IMG/VR virus record: IMGVR_UViG_3300017989_000277
Location: 1 to 34,228 of that record
Strand: one strand, 5' to 3'
Length of the DNA: 34,228 nt
DNA from: a virus
Program-made: the position numbers and the translations under genes
Notes under the pieces: generated by a model
Told to the model about the DNA's origin: nothing
Database searches by the model: none
What the model saw: the letters and a program-made list of their open reading frames with translations, nothing else
Shown: one piece after another, positions 1 through 8,656 of the stretch
Layout: every line of letters starts with the position of its first letter
Numbering within the stretch: position 1 is the stretch's first letter

Positions 1-1
1 C

Positions 2-193
2 GACGGCGAGTTCTTTGGCCACTTCGGTGCCGCACGGGCTGTCACAATGGACAACAACAACTGCCTACTCGGAGGGTCAGGTGGGGCGAACAGCGGGATC
101 GGATTAGGGACTGTTTACGAGGGTCTCATCTGGACGAACCGTCGCCTCACGGCCCAGGAGCATCGGCAGATCTACGGGGAAGTAACGCAATGA
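2..193 (+). CDS. C-terminal fragment of a LamG/concanavalin-like protein (5' end outside window)
   Basis: An open frame runs from the window edge to a TGA at 191-193 and gives 63 residues. The end reads as the last strands of a jelly-roll lectin fold: a segment ending YEGLIWTNRRLTAQEHRQIY resembles the closing motif of LamG/concanavalin-like domains, where a strand is followed by an 'R-L-t-x-x-E' helix. Its stop overlaps the next start (ATGA at 190-193), so it is translationally coupled to a second lectin-like gene. It is probably a virion surface or decoration protein; most of the protein lies outside the window, so the fold call rests on about 60 residues. Confidence 0.6.
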   Translation, partial: DGEFFGHFGAARAVTMDNNNCLLGGSGGANSGIGLGTVYEGLIWTNRRLTAQEHRQIYGEVTQ

Positions 194-1383
194 CGCGATT
201 TTATGAGGGGGCCTATCGGCTCATCCCCTGCGACTGCCTCCCGCCCTTGGGCGACCCGGACCTCGTCGCGGCGTGGACCGTGACCCAGGAGTACGGGGCC
301 GTGCGCGAGCTGCTTGGGACGGGGAAGGACGGCACGCCGAACGGCTACCTCTCCTCGTGTGAGAGCCAGCTCTGCGGTCCTCACAGCCTGTTCGACGGGG
401 CCTCGGCCTACGTCGACATCGGGGACACGGAGCAGGACGTCAAGACCCTCGTGGTCATCCTGCGGCCCGAGACGAACACCGAGAGCATCGTCGACCTGGA
501 CGGGTCCGCGTCCGTGGAGATCGGCGCCGGGACCGTGACGGCGACCGGCTGGAACTCGCCCACCATCTACGTCGACGGCCTGGCCTCTACCGACGCCATC
601 GCGCGCAAGTGGCAGCACATCGTTGTGACCAGCGACACTGCGATCGACGTCGACAACCTCGATCTCGGGCGGGACGGAGGAAACTACTTCGACGGCAGGA
701 TCGCCGCGCTCGCTCTCTTCTCCGAGGCCAAGGACGCCGCCTGGGTCGCTGCGGACTATCGGCGCATAGCCTCGGGCGGCTTCGTCGCCGGCGAGGGCTG
801 TAGGCCCTCCCTGGCCACCGAGACTGCCGACCTGCTCGGTGGTGGTTCGCTCCCCTGGCGCATCGAGTCGGGGAGCTACCAGGTCCAGGAGGACGGCGAG
901 AGGAAGAAGATCACCACGCAGACGGCCGGGATCATCTCGATGCCATCGGGGATCCTGGGACTGGTCAACACGGCCGACGCGGCGTTCGGAGGCTGGCACT
1001 TCACGGCGCAGAAGGCCGACGCCTCGACGTTCTCCTTCGCCTTCGTCTCGACCGCTCCCGACGTGACCACCGGCTCGGGGTACGTGATGACCTGGGGCGC
1101 GGACGAGAGCGTCAAGATCAGCATCATCGGTGGAGCCGACGTCCTCACGGGCGGCACCGCTTCCCATAGCGCCGAGCACCGGTTCGACATCGTGCGGCGC
1201 CAGGACGGGGAGTTCGAGATGTGGATCGATGGCGTCACCATCGGCACCGCGACCGAGGCCACGCACGTCGTCAGCGACTTCCTGGCCGTAGATTCTGACG
1301 CGAACGACGAGCTGTTCTGGTCAGATGCCCGAGGGGAGTTCGACGCCTTCTACAGAAGCCAGGGCGACTATCGGCCGCAGTAG
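190..1383 (+). CDS. LamG/concanavalin-like virion protein, two beta-sandwich halves
   Basis: 397 residues with no signal peptide and no membrane segment. Residues about 60-200 look like a LamG-type jelly roll (SLFDGASAYVDIGD, then KWQHIVVTSD, then FDGRIAALALFSEAKDAAW, the usual 'W-H-v-v' and 'G-x-I-a-x-l' strands). A second beta-rich half, residues about 215-390, has an FDIVRRQDGEFEMWIDGV segment that again looks lectin-like. The start overlaps the previous stop by 4 nt. Position just before the connector gene suggests a head- or neck-associated carbohydrate-binding decoration. The fold is a confident family-level call; the ligand and virion location are inferences. Confidence 0.7.
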   Translation: MTRFYEGAYRLIPCDCLPPLGDPDLVAAWTVTQEYGAVRELLGTGKDGTPNGYLSSCESQLCGPHSLFDGASAYVDIGDTEQDVKTLVVILRPETNTESIVDLDGSASVEIGAGTVTATGWNSPTIYVDGLASTDAIARKWQHIVVTSDTAIDVDNLDLGRDGGNYFDGRIAALALFSEAKDAAWVAADYRRIASGGFVAGEGCRPSLATETADLLGGGSLPWRIESGSYQVQEDGERKKITTQTAGIISMPSGILGLVNTADAAFGGWHFTAQKADASTFSFAFVSTAPDVTTGSGYVMTWGADESVKISIIGGADVLTGGTASHSAEHRFDIVRRQDGEFEMWIDGVTIGTATEATHVVSDFLAVDSDANDELFWSDARGEFDAFYRSQGDYRPQ

Positions 1384-1392
1384 GGGGACCTC

Positions 1393-2418
1393 GTGACGCA
1401 CGTACATCTACAGTGGACGCCGACAGGGCTGGCAACGCTCATCGCCGACGGCTACGATCGCCAGCGCGTAGAGCGAGATCCGGGCGCCGGCTATGTGTCC
1501 ATGATGCGCAGCGACCAGCTGATGCCGCTCGTCTCGCACGTCGAGACGTACGTATTCGAAGACCCTGCCGGCGACACGTCGTGGGACTACCGCGTCGTAT
1601 ACGTGAAGAGCAGCGACGGTACCGAGCATCCTACGCCCCAGGCCATCGGGTCCGTAACCGCGTTTGGATACTGCACCGTGAGCGACATCCGCGACGAAGG
1701 ATGGGACGCGACAGATGTCACCGACGCACAGGTAGAGCAGGGGATCGCCCTTGCGACGGCGTACATCGAGAAGAAGACGCGGCAGTGGTTCGTTCCGCGT
1801 TACCGCAGGATCGTCCTCGACGGGTCCGGATGGGACCGCCTGTTCGTACAGGTGCCCATCGTTGCCCTGATGGAGGTATACGTCGACGGCGTCACAGAGG
1901 GCGTCGGCAACCTCCACGTTTACAACCGCCACCTCACCCACGGCCTGACCGATCCCGACGACCGCGAGAACCCGATGATCGCGTTCGACGAGGCGCTGAA
2001 CCTGACGTCGTTCGGCTACCAGCGCATGAACTACGGCTTCTCGGCGTTCGAGGAGTCGGGGAAGATTGTCGAGTTGGTCGGCATCTTCGGGTGCACCGAG
2101 TTGCCGCCGGGGACGCAGCCCGGAGAGACGAGCGCTGGGTCGCAGGTCCCGCTGAGCTACGGGGCGACGCCGCCGCTCATCGAGTGGGCGGCGATCCGCC
2201 TGGCGATGATGAAGATGTTCCCGGCGAACAGCGACAACGGGGATGGCGGAGCACTGGCGCGGCGCATCGTTGAGGAAAAGACGATGGATCAGTCGGTCAA
2301 GTACGCCTCGAGCAGCGCCTCCGGCTCGACAGTCGGCGAGGCCCTGTGGAACGACGAGGCTGCGGTCCGCGAGATTCTCAACAGATACGCGGCGCCGCTG
2401 GGCCTCGAGGTCATCTAG
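1393..2418 (+). CDS. gp6-like head-tail connector protein
   Basis: 341 residues from a GTG start preceded by an AGGGGG site. The middle (about residues 95-175) has the features of phage gp6-like head-tail connectors: an acidic 'DVTDAQVEQGIALATAYIE' helix, a 'RQWFVPRYRRIVLDGSGWD' strand pair, and a 'VPIVALMEVYVDG' strand. The protein has a N-terminal extension of about 90 residues and a C-terminal helical region, longer than classic gp6 (about 100 residues). The following tail-completion genes fit assembly of the neck between portal and tail. Connector assignment is by pattern recognition and gene order. Confidence 0.6.
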   Translation: MTHVHLQWTPTGLATLIADGYDRQRVERDPGAGYVSMMRSDQLMPLVSHVETYVFEDPAGDTSWDYRVVYVKSSDGTEHPTPQAIGSVTAFGYCTVSDIRDEGWDATDVTDAQVEQGIALATAYIEKKTRQWFVPRYRRIVLDGSGWDRLFVQVPIVALMEVYVDGVTEGVGNLHVYNRHLTHGLTDPDDRENPMIAFDEALNLTSFGYQRMNYGFSAFEESGKIVELVGIFGCTELPPGTQPGETSAGSQVPLSYGATPPLIEWAAIRLAMMKMFPANSDNGDGGALARRIVEEKTMDQSVKYASSSASGSTVGEALWNDEAAVREILNRYAAPLGLEVI

Positions 2419-2421
2419 GCC

Positions 2422-3234
2422 ATGGCGTACCGAGGGCGCCTCATCCAAAAGTTCCAGGCGGTCATCGCCCCGGTGAGCCCGTACCGCGCACACAGAGCGA
2501 GCGTCCAGTCGACGACTGGCGAGACGTGGGACCTGGCCGCGGCTGGGCTTCCCGGGACGCTGCTCATCGCAGTAGACGGTGCAGCGGCGCAGACAGTCAC
2601 CCTGACCACTGGCGACTTCGCGGATCCGGCTGCGGCCACGGCGTCCGAGGTGGCGGCGGCGGTGTCGACTGCACTCGCCGGTGGCGAGGCGTGGGCCACG
2701 GCGTCCGCCTACATCGTCATCGCGTCGGAGACAGACGACGACGGCACGATCCAGGTGACCGGCGGTACGCTGAACGCGACGCTACTGTTCCCGACAGTAG
2801 AGGTGTCCGGCGGGTATGACCACGTGATGGGCGGGTATCTGCCGTACGACGACGGTACTGTCGAGGGCGCCGTCCCGCGTCGCGAGGCACCATTGGTGAC
2901 CCTCCCATGCCAGCTGGCGCGAGGAGCGTGGGGACGCCAGGCGTCTGGCGCATCCGCCGGCGGGGACGAGGTGGTCGACTTCACAGTCGCCCTCCATCGG
3001 CCTGACCTCGAGGCACAAAGCCTGTTCGATGCGAACGGAGCCCCGCTGTTCCAGCGCGGCGATCGGCTCGTCAAGATCCTCGAGACGACTGGCGACCTTG
3101 TCGAGGCGTTCCCGGATCCGCCGGGCACGTTCGTCGTTGGTGTCACACGCGGCGGGTACGGCCTAGCGTCGCGCGGAGCAAACCGCAAGTTCAACCTGGT
3201 CCTGTTGCAGTGCGCGCGGAGGGATGTCAGGTGA
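2422..3234 (+). CDS. Structural protein carrying an inserted beta-rich repeat domain (copy A)
   Basis: 270 residues starting 3 nt after the previous stop. Residues about 45-125 form one copy of a domain seen in at least three other genes of this window. Its marks are a 'VDGAAAQTVTLTTGDF' start, a 'TASEVAAAV' helix, and a 'GTIQVTGGTLNATLLF' end. The flanking parts (1-40 and 130-270) read as one separate protein with the insert placed between them; the C-terminal part ends in beta-strands and an R-rich tail. Neighbours are a connector and a tail-completion protein, so a neck or adaptor role is likely. I do not recognise the host fold. Confidence 0.55.
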   Translation: MAYRGRLIQKFQAVIAPVSPYRAHRASVQSTTGETWDLAAAGLPGTLLIAVDGAAAQTVTLTTGDFADPAAATASEVAAAVSTALAGGEAWATASAYIVIASETDDDGTIQVTGGTLNATLLFPTVEVSGGYDHVMGGYLPYDDGTVEGAVPRREAPLVTLPCQLARGAWGRQASGASAGGDEVVDFTVALHRPDLEAQSLFDANGAPLFQRGDRLVKILETTGDLVEAFPDPPGTFVVGVTRGGYGLASRGANRKFNLVLLQCARRDVR

Positions 3235-3974
3235 TCAGCATCCGCACGCCGAACCTGGGGCAGACCATCGCGTCCATCCACCAGCAGGATGTCCGCGTTC
3301 GGCAGGCCACTCTACGCGCGACGCGCCAGGCGGCGCACGACCTCCGCACGATCATCGTCACCGGGCTCCGCGACCAGGTGCCGGGCGGGGACTCGATCCT
3401 CCCCTTGCGCCCGTCGACCGTCCTGATGCGCGGGCTCCCCAAGCGGCGCACCTACAACCCGAATCGCCTGGCGGGCCCGGCCCTGGTACGGGCCCCAGGA
3501 CGAGGCGCAGGTGGGCGGTTCACGTCAGGGAGCAACACCTGGCGGATGTCGCGCAAGGCGGGACGCAAGCGCAAGCACCGCAAGCCGCGCCTCGGCGCGA
3601 CGTCGAGCAAGGCCCTCATCAACTCTGGCGACCTGCTCAGATCGATCACTGTGCGCGGGGGAAACCTGCACTACACCGTCGGCGTCCACCGCGGGGCACG
3701 GGGGAAGAAGGGCAACGACCTCGTCAATATCGCGTCCATCCACGAGTACGGCACGAAGCAGTACACCGTGACCGTCTCGGGGCGGATGGCGCGGTTCTCG
3801 CGATTCCTAACCATGATGGGCATCCTGGGCGCGCCGTGGAAGGTGGGGCAGACCCTACGCCGCAAGGTCCCGGCGCGGCCGTTCCTGCGCCCGGGGCGGA
3901 TACTGTGGGAGCGGGACGCGAGCGACCTATTCGCCCGACGCATCGCCGCCGCCGGCGGCTTCCTGGAGGGGTAA
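3231..3974 (+). CDS. HK97 gp10-like / virion morphogenesis tail-completion protein
   Basis: 247 residues, very basic (an R/K-rich stretch about residues 110-125). The end, with 'IHEYGTKQYTV' and later 'VPARPFLRPGRILWERD', matches the conserved C-terminus of gp10-like and gpS-like tail-completion proteins, where an 'ARPF(L/I)RPA' motif is typical. I chose GTG 3231 because GGAGG at 3218-3222 lies 8 nt upstream and GTGA overlaps the prior stop; a GTG at 3210 would add 7 residues. It likely joins the neck and tail tube. Confidence 0.65.
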   Translation: MISIRTPNLGQTIASIHQQDVRVRQATLRATRQAAHDLRTIIVTGLRDQVPGGDSILPLRPSTVLMRGLPKRRTYNPNRLAGPALVRAPGRGAGGRFTSGSNTWRMSRKAGRKRKHRKPRLGATSSKALINSGDLLRSITVRGGNLHYTVGVHRGARGKKGNDLVNIASIHEYGTKQYTVTVSGRMARFSRFLTMMGILGAPWKVGQTLRRKVPARPFLRPGRILWERDASDLFARRIAAAGGFLEG

Positions 3975-3975
3975 C

Positions 3976-4971
3976 GTGGCGGTCCCGACCATCAGCACCA
4001 TCACTCCGTCGTCTGGCCTGACGCGCGGTCGGAATATCGTCCTCATCGCCGGGACCAACTTCCGGCTCCCCCCAACACCGGGGGTCGGCGACCACTCTGG
4101 CGAGCCGGCACAGCAGACCGTCGGCGTCACGTTCGACGGGGTTGCCAGCCCCGAGGCGCACGCGGTCACGGCGTCGCTGGCCCACGTCGAGGTGCCGGCA
4201 TGGGCCGGAGACGTCGACGAGACCGGGGACGTCGTTGTGGCCGTTCAGCTCTCGAACCTCGACGACGCCGGTGTCGTGATCCCAGGTGAGACAGCGTCGG
4301 GGAGCTACACCTACACGCGGGCCAGGCTCTTCACGCGCGCCACGACGTACCGGGTGACTGTGGCGCTCATCGAGCACCTCCGGCGCCACGTCCTCCCGTC
4401 CTCGAGCAAAAGCCCCAGGGTTTTCGCCTCGGTGGCGCGTGACTATCCCGACGAACCCGGTGCGAGCAGCCCCGACAGGGTAGCCCAGGCCGAGCGCCCC
4501 GCGATCCACGTCATCGGCCCGTCGCTCGTAGACGCTCCGGAGTGGGGGAGACGCCACGAGCAAGAGGAGGACGATCCTGGCGACGCGGAGCAGTACATCC
4601 GCACCCAGGTCCAGATCCCGTATCACCTCGAGTACACAATCGACTGCTACGCTGACGAGACCCGGGGGCAAGTGGCGGCGCACGCCCTGGCGCACAACGT
4701 GCGGATGATGGTGCGCGACCTGCCGTCGCTGACGGTCTCGACGAATGCTGACGATCCGACGGCGGACACGGTGACCTACCCGCTTCAGATGGTTACCCCC
4801 GCCTCGTTTGAAACGGACCCGGACCTCGATGGGCGCCACCGGGCGCGCTCAGGCGTACGGGTTCTCGGGGTCCTGGTGGACGACGTAGAGGCGACGACGC
4901 TCGAACGCGGTTGGCGCCTGCTCGACCAGGACTACCCGGTGACTGTGACTTCGGAGGGGTTCGACGTCTAG
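3976..4971 (+). CDS. Tail terminator-like protein with N-terminal IPT/TIG domain
   Basis: 331 residues from GTG 3976, with GGAGGGG just upstream. The N-terminus (about 1-110) looks like an IPT/TIG immunoglobulin fold: 'PTISTITPSSGLTRGRNIVLIAGTNF' has the classic P-x-I-x-x-x-x-P-x-x-G ... G-x-N-F pattern. The remainder has a 'QVQIPYHLEYTIDCYADET' strand pair followed by a helix with HNVRMMVRDLP, like tail-terminator or minor tail proteins that cap the tube. Location directly before the sheath gene fits a tail terminator. The Ig-like domain may be exposed at the neck. The terminator role is inferred from position. Confidence 0.5.
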   Translation: MAVPTISTITPSSGLTRGRNIVLIAGTNFRLPPTPGVGDHSGEPAQQTVGVTFDGVASPEAHAVTASLAHVEVPAWAGDVDETGDVVVAVQLSNLDDAGVVIPGETASGSYTYTRARLFTRATTYRVTVALIEHLRRHVLPSSSKSPRVFASVARDYPDEPGASSPDRVAQAERPAIHVIGPSLVDAPEWGRRHEQEEDDPGDAEQYIRTQVQIPYHLEYTIDCYADETRGQVAAHALAHNVRMMVRDLPSLTVSTNADDPTADTVTYPLQMVTPASFETDPDLDGRHRARSGVRVLGVLVDDVEATTLERGWRLLDQDYPVTVTSEGFDV

Positions 4972-4977
4972 CGCCGC

Positions 4978-5007
4978 TAGACATCGAGCTACCGCCGCTG
5001 ATAGACT
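4978..5007 (+). promoter_or_regulatory. Possible promoter before the tail sheath gene (weak)
   Basis: The 99 bp gap between the terminator-like gene and the sheath holds TAGACA at 4978-4983, 18 bp, then TAGACT at 5002-5007 preceded by an extended -10 TG at 4999-5000. The -35 matches consensus at 5 of 6 bases and the -10 at 4 of 6. This is the largest gap in the first 26 kb, which makes a start of transcription here plausible, but the match is modest. Confidence 0.3.
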
Positions 5008-5070
5008 GGCCGTAACAGGGGCGGTGCCGGTCAACGAACCACGCCCGGGATGGGCGGAGGAGGACAGGCG

Positions 5071-7290
5071 ATGCCCGCTGCTGCCAAGATCGTAATTCTC
5101 GAGGAAAACCCGGCCGTTGTGAACATCGTTGCGTTGCCTACCGCCGTTGCGGGATTTGTGGGCATTGCGGAGCGGGGGACGGTCGGCGAGGCGGTCCTGA
5201 CCACGGACTGGGCCGAGTGGGTCGACGAGTACGGTGGGTTCACGAGCACCGCCGACATGACCCTCGGGGCCTACGGCTTCTACAAGGGCAGCGGCAAGAT
5301 CCTCTGGGGCGTGCGGACGGTGCATTACACCGACATCACCGACCCGAGCACCAGCACCGCTGTCAAGGCGAGCCACAATATCCAGAACGCGGGAACCATC
5401 GCCACGGCGGCCGAGGTCTCGAGCGTGGGTGCGCAGAACTTCACCCTCGCTGACGGGCAGACCCTGACCATCTCGATCGATGGCGCAGGTGCGACGACCG
5501 TGACGTTCAACGCCGCGGCGGGCCACCAGGACACGAACGTTGGCGTCGGTTGGCCCGTGGCCAACGAGGACGGCCTGACCCTCATCCTGGAGGTCGACGG
5601 CGGCGCGTCGCAGACCATCACGTTCGGCGGCGTTGGCGGCGTCTACAGCGCGGCGGAGTACGCCTCGCAGATCAACACGCAGATCATCGGTGCCAGCGCA
5701 GACGCGTCATCCGGCGAGGTGGTGATCACGTCCGACTCCAAGGGCACCGGGTCCTCGATCAACGTATCCGGCGGCACCACGAACGTCACGTTCGCCGCAG
5801 CGGTAGCCGGAACCGGGGACTGCGTCGACATCACGGCGGTCACCGGCGCCGAGGCTGCTGCGGTCATCGATGCCGACATGGCGCCGGAGACCAGCACCAC
5901 GGTCAACGGCGACGGAACGCTGACCATCGAGACCACGGATACCGGCTCCACCGCGACCATCCAGGTCACCGGCGGGACCGCGAATACGGCGTTCGCCTTC
6001 GACACCAACCTCCACACCGGTGTCGACGCGGCCGCGGTCAACACCCTCAAGATCGAGGGCAAGACCGAGGGTGCCTATGCGAACAGCATCAAGGCCGTTG
6101 TCGCGGCGGCCTCCTCGGGGCGCGCGGCGGAGTTCGACCTGCTGGTCCAGGTCTCGGGCGTCACCAAGGAGACGTTCACGAGCCTGACGATGGACGACAC
6201 GGATGTCCGGTTCGTCGAGACCATCGTGAACGCAGACGGGACGGGGTCCAACCTCATCACCGCGACCGACCTGGACGCCGGTGGTACGCCGCTTTCAGAC
6301 CGTCCGGTCAACGGCACGCACGGCTTCCTGACTGGCGGCAACGACGGGCTCGCTGCTATCGCGGATACCGACTACGTCGGAGACTCGGCAGGGCCGACTG
6401 GGCTCTACTGCCTCGATACGATCGACAACCTGCGCATCGTCGTCATCCCGAGCAAGGCGTCGGCGACGATCTACAGCGGGATCAAGACCTACTGCACGAC
6501 CTATCGCGAGCGCAGCTGCTTCGGTGTCCTGTCGACCCCGGCGGCTTCGGCTGTCGCGACCACGGCGGCGATGGTCACCTTCATCGAGACCACGACCGCG
6601 ATGGTGAACTCGAGCGAGGAGCTGGCCGTTGCTTGGCCGCGCATCAAGGTCGCCAACCCCGATACCGCCGCCTACGGCGACGGGACGTACATCTACGTCG
6701 ACCCGGCCGCATGGTGGGCGGGGACGATGGCGCGCAACGACGACACGCGGATTGGCGGTGTCTACGAGGCGCCCGCCGGGATCGACTTCGGCGTCATCGA
6801 GGGTTGCCTCGGCCTGGAGGTCGAGGAGGTCAACCGGCTGGGCAAGCGCGAGTTGCTCGCCCGAGTCCTGGTCAACCCCATCCGGTACCACAGCCGGTAC
6901 GGCTACTACGTCGACGGGCACTACACGCTCAAGGAGACCGGGAACTGGCCGTCCATCCCAGAGAGCCGCGGGCGGATGCATATCGCCGAGACGCTGAAGC
7001 TGAACCTCGAGTGGGTGAAGCACCGCAGGAACACGCCGGCCCTCCGTGCCCGTGTCGAGCGGTCTATCCGCTCGTTCCTCGAGCGCGAGCGCATCGACGG
7101 CGCGTTCGCCAGTGATCTGGCGAGCGAGGCCTACTTCGTCGACGTCAGTGCCAAGCTGAACCCGCCGGCCGTCGCCCAGGCGGGCAAGCTGAAGATCAAG
7201 GTGGGCCTCAACTTCGGTCGCCCGATCAACGAGGTCGAGGAAATCATCACCAAGGACACCCGGGCCTACGTCGAGAGCCTGGCCGCCTAA
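5071..7290 (+). CDS. Contractile tail sheath protein with nested inserted domains
   Basis: 739 residues from ATG 5071, chosen over ATG 5050 because GGCGGAGGAGGA ends 6 nt upstream of it. The sheath forms the contractile outer tube. The N-terminal part (1-110) has 'PTAVAGFVGIAERGTVGEAV', typical of sheath domain I, and residues about 540-735 form the conserved C-terminal sheath domain ('WWAGTMARNDDTRIGGVYEA', 'VNRLGKRELLARVLVNPIRY', 'VDVSAKLNPPAVAQAGKLKI'). Residues about 129-313 hold an insertion made of the repeat domain, with a complete copy apparently placed inside another copy. The insert probably faces outwards on the tail. The tube gene follows 13 nt later. Confidence 0.92.
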   Translation: MPAAAKIVILEENPAVVNIVALPTAVAGFVGIAERGTVGEAVLTTDWAEWVDEYGGFTSTADMTLGAYGFYKGSGKILWGVRTVHYTDITDPSTSTAVKASHNIQNAGTIATAAEVSSVGAQNFTLADGQTLTISIDGAGATTVTFNAAAGHQDTNVGVGWPVANEDGLTLILEVDGGASQTITFGGVGGVYSAAEYASQINTQIIGASADASSGEVVITSDSKGTGSSINVSGGTTNVTFAAAVAGTGDCVDITAVTGAEAAAVIDADMAPETSTTVNGDGTLTIETTDTGSTATIQVTGGTANTAFAFDTNLHTGVDAAAVNTLKIEGKTEGAYANSIKAVVAAASSGRAAEFDLLVQVSGVTKETFTSLTMDDTDVRFVETIVNADGTGSNLITATDLDAGGTPLSDRPVNGTHGFLTGGNDGLAAIADTDYVGDSAGPTGLYCLDTIDNLRIVVIPSKASATIYSGIKTYCTTYRERSCFGVLSTPAASAVATTAAMVTFIETTTAMVNSSEELAVAWPRIKVANPDTAAYGDGTYIYVDPAAWWAGTMARNDDTRIGGVYEAPAGIDFGVIEGCLGLEVEEVNRLGKRELLARVLVNPIRYHSRYGYYVDGHYTLKETGNWPSIPESRGRMHIAETLKLNLEWVKHRRNTPALRARVERSIRSFLERERIDGAFASDLASEAYFVDVSAKLNPPAVAQAGKLKIKVGLNFGRPINEVEEIITKDTRAYVESLAA

Positions 7291-7303
7291 CTAGGAGGAC
7301 GCC

Positions 7304-7762
7304 GTGGGACAGCCCCGTAACAACTACATGCCCGGTCTGTTCCGGGTGGAGATCGACGGCTTCGACTCCAAGAATTTCACGTCCGCAGGGCCGTTCAAGA
7401 AGAACGTCGGTGTCGCCACGAGCCGCACCGGGCCAGACCTGCTCGAGGTGCACGAGCCGAACGGCAAGAACACGTGCGAGGACCTCGTCCTGAAGCGCCC
7501 GCTCTCCGCCGACAAGGACATGGAGAACCTGTACAAGCGGACCCTCGACGCGCGCACCGGACGCGGCGAGAACATCGACGAGTTGCGCATCACCATCGAC
7601 TGCGTTCAGATGAACCACGACCACTCCGACCTCGAGCGCTTCCGGAATTACGACTGCTTCGTCTTCGACTACGAGGTCGACCCGTTCGACGTCGACGCCG
7701 ACGGCCCGCGGATGGAGACGGTGACCATCAAGCGGTCCGACTTCGAACGCCTGAGCGTCTAG
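7304..7762 (+). CDS. Tail tube protein
   Basis: 152 residues from GTG 7304, with AGGAGG 5 nt beyond the sheath stop. Size, position right after the sheath, and strand pattern ('PGLFRVEIDGFDSKNFTSAG' at the start, then 'ISFDY'-type strands such as CFVFDYEVDPFDVDADG and 'METVTIKRSDFERL' at the end) fit the T4 gp19/phage tube family. It would polymerise as the inner tube inside the sheath. No insert domain is present, unlike in the sheath. Confidence 0.85.
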   Translation: MGQPRNNYMPGLFRVEIDGFDSKNFTSAGPFKKNVGVATSRTGPDLLEVHEPNGKNTCEDLVLKRPLSADKDMENLYKRTLDARTGRGENIDELRITIDCVQMNHDHSDLERFRNYDCFVFDYEVDPFDVDADGPRMETVTIKRSDFERLSV

Positions 7763-7795
7763 TAGCTCGGGCCACAACCCAGATAGGGGGCACAG

Positions 7796-8656
7796 ATGAC
7801 GGAAGTATCCCTTCCCTCCGGGCTGCGGGTTGACCTGCGGCCCCTCACGCTAGCCGACGACGCTGTCGTCTTCGACGGGTCCGACGAGCGGACGTTCCCC
7901 GAGGTCGCCGTCGGCCTCATCGGCGCCGCGACCGAGCGCGTCCTCGATCCGGGGCCGTATCCGTTCGAGGATCGGGTGGACTGGAACAAGGTGCTACCTG
8001 GTGACCTGCGCGCTGCGGCCCTCGCGTTCCGGCGCCTCAACGACCCGGACGGGGCGATGCTCGCCGTGGACGCCGTCGACCCCTCTCGGCCCACCGATCC
8101 TCCCATCGAATGGGACATCGATATCCGCATGATGTCCGACGGCGGCGACATCATCGACTACCCGCTCGAGGACGGCGCTGCGGAGCGTATCCGTGGCGGG
8201 ACGCCGTTCGAGGCGAAGCTCGGCGACCGGCTCGTCCAGTTCCGCCATATGACCGTCGAGGACTGGGCTGCCAACGAGCGAGGGGCGGGCGCCCTAGACG
8301 ACAGTAAGGCCACCGCAGAGGACAAGGCGCGCGTCCGACACGACCAGCTGTACCGGCGCATCATTGCCGTCGAGGGCGTTGACAGGATGGACGTTCGGTC
8401 GTGGATACGCAAGCTCACCTGGGCGGAGGCAACGGAACTCGAGACCGCGATGAACGACGCCGTCGGAGGCGGGATCGATCAGGCCGTCGACATCACCACC
8501 GACGGCGGGCGGACGCTCACCGGTGTCATCCCTTTTACTGTGCTGCTACTCATGCGCATTCCGAAGGCCCCCAAGGGGCGGCGAGAGAAGCGCAAGGCGG
8601 AAATCCTGGCTGCCAGAGAATCAGCGAACTCGGGTGGCTCAGGCGAAGATGGCTAG
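7796..8656 (+). CDS. Tail assembly chaperone (gpG-like, zero-frame product)
   Basis: 286 residues, lying between tube and tape measure, the standard place of tail assembly chaperones. The first 60 residues ('LPSGLRVDLRPLTLADDAVV') are like the N-terminus of T4 gp26-type/chaperone families. The zero-frame protein ends in a charged, Gly/Ser-rich tail (KAPKGRREKRKAEILAA then GGSGEDG). In the -1 frame a conserved-looking coding stretch continues to the tape-measure start with no start codon of its own, so this gene probably makes both a short and a frameshifted long form, as lambda G and GT do. Confidence 0.75.
   Translation: MTEVSLPSGLRVDLRPLTLADDAVVFDGSDERTFPEVAVGLIGAATERVLDPGPYPFEDRVDWNKVLPGDLRAAALAFRRLNDPDGAMLAVDAVDPSRPTDPPIEWDIDIRMMSDGGDIIDYPLEDGAAERIRGGTPFEAKLGDRLVQFRHMTVEDWAANERGAGALDDSKATAEDKARVRHDQLYRRIIAVEGVDRMDVRSWIRKLTWAEATELETAMNDAVGGGIDQAVDITTDGGRTLTGVIPFTVLLLMRIPKAPKGRREKRKAEILAARESANSGGSGEDG
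8530..8536 (+). other. Candidate -1 frameshift heptamer C CCT TTT
   Basis: In the chaperone frame the bases read as the last base of ATC followed by CCT TTT, an exact X XXY YYZ slippery heptamer. Slipping by -1 moves the ribosome into the frame that ends at 8899-8901. A small 5 bp hairpin (GCCCC-CAA-GGGGC, 8567-8579) lies 30 nt downstream, further than is usual for a stimulator. The zero frame keeps better third-position GC up to its stop, so a later slip site is not excluded; I saw no better in-frame heptamer between 8536 and 8656. Confidence 0.5.

Noticed and set aside
172-1266. Long open frame on the minus strand, and many similar minus-strand frames throughout
   Set aside because: They mirror + strand genes with high GC and lack ribosome sites and recognisable domains; they are antisense shadows.
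3210-3230. Upstream GTG for the tail-completion gene
   Set aside because: GTG 3231 has GGAGG at the right distance and a GTGA overlap typical of this genome.
5050-5070. Upstream ATG for the sheath gene
   Set aside because: It lies within the ribosome binding site of ATG 5071; the later start has ideal spacing.
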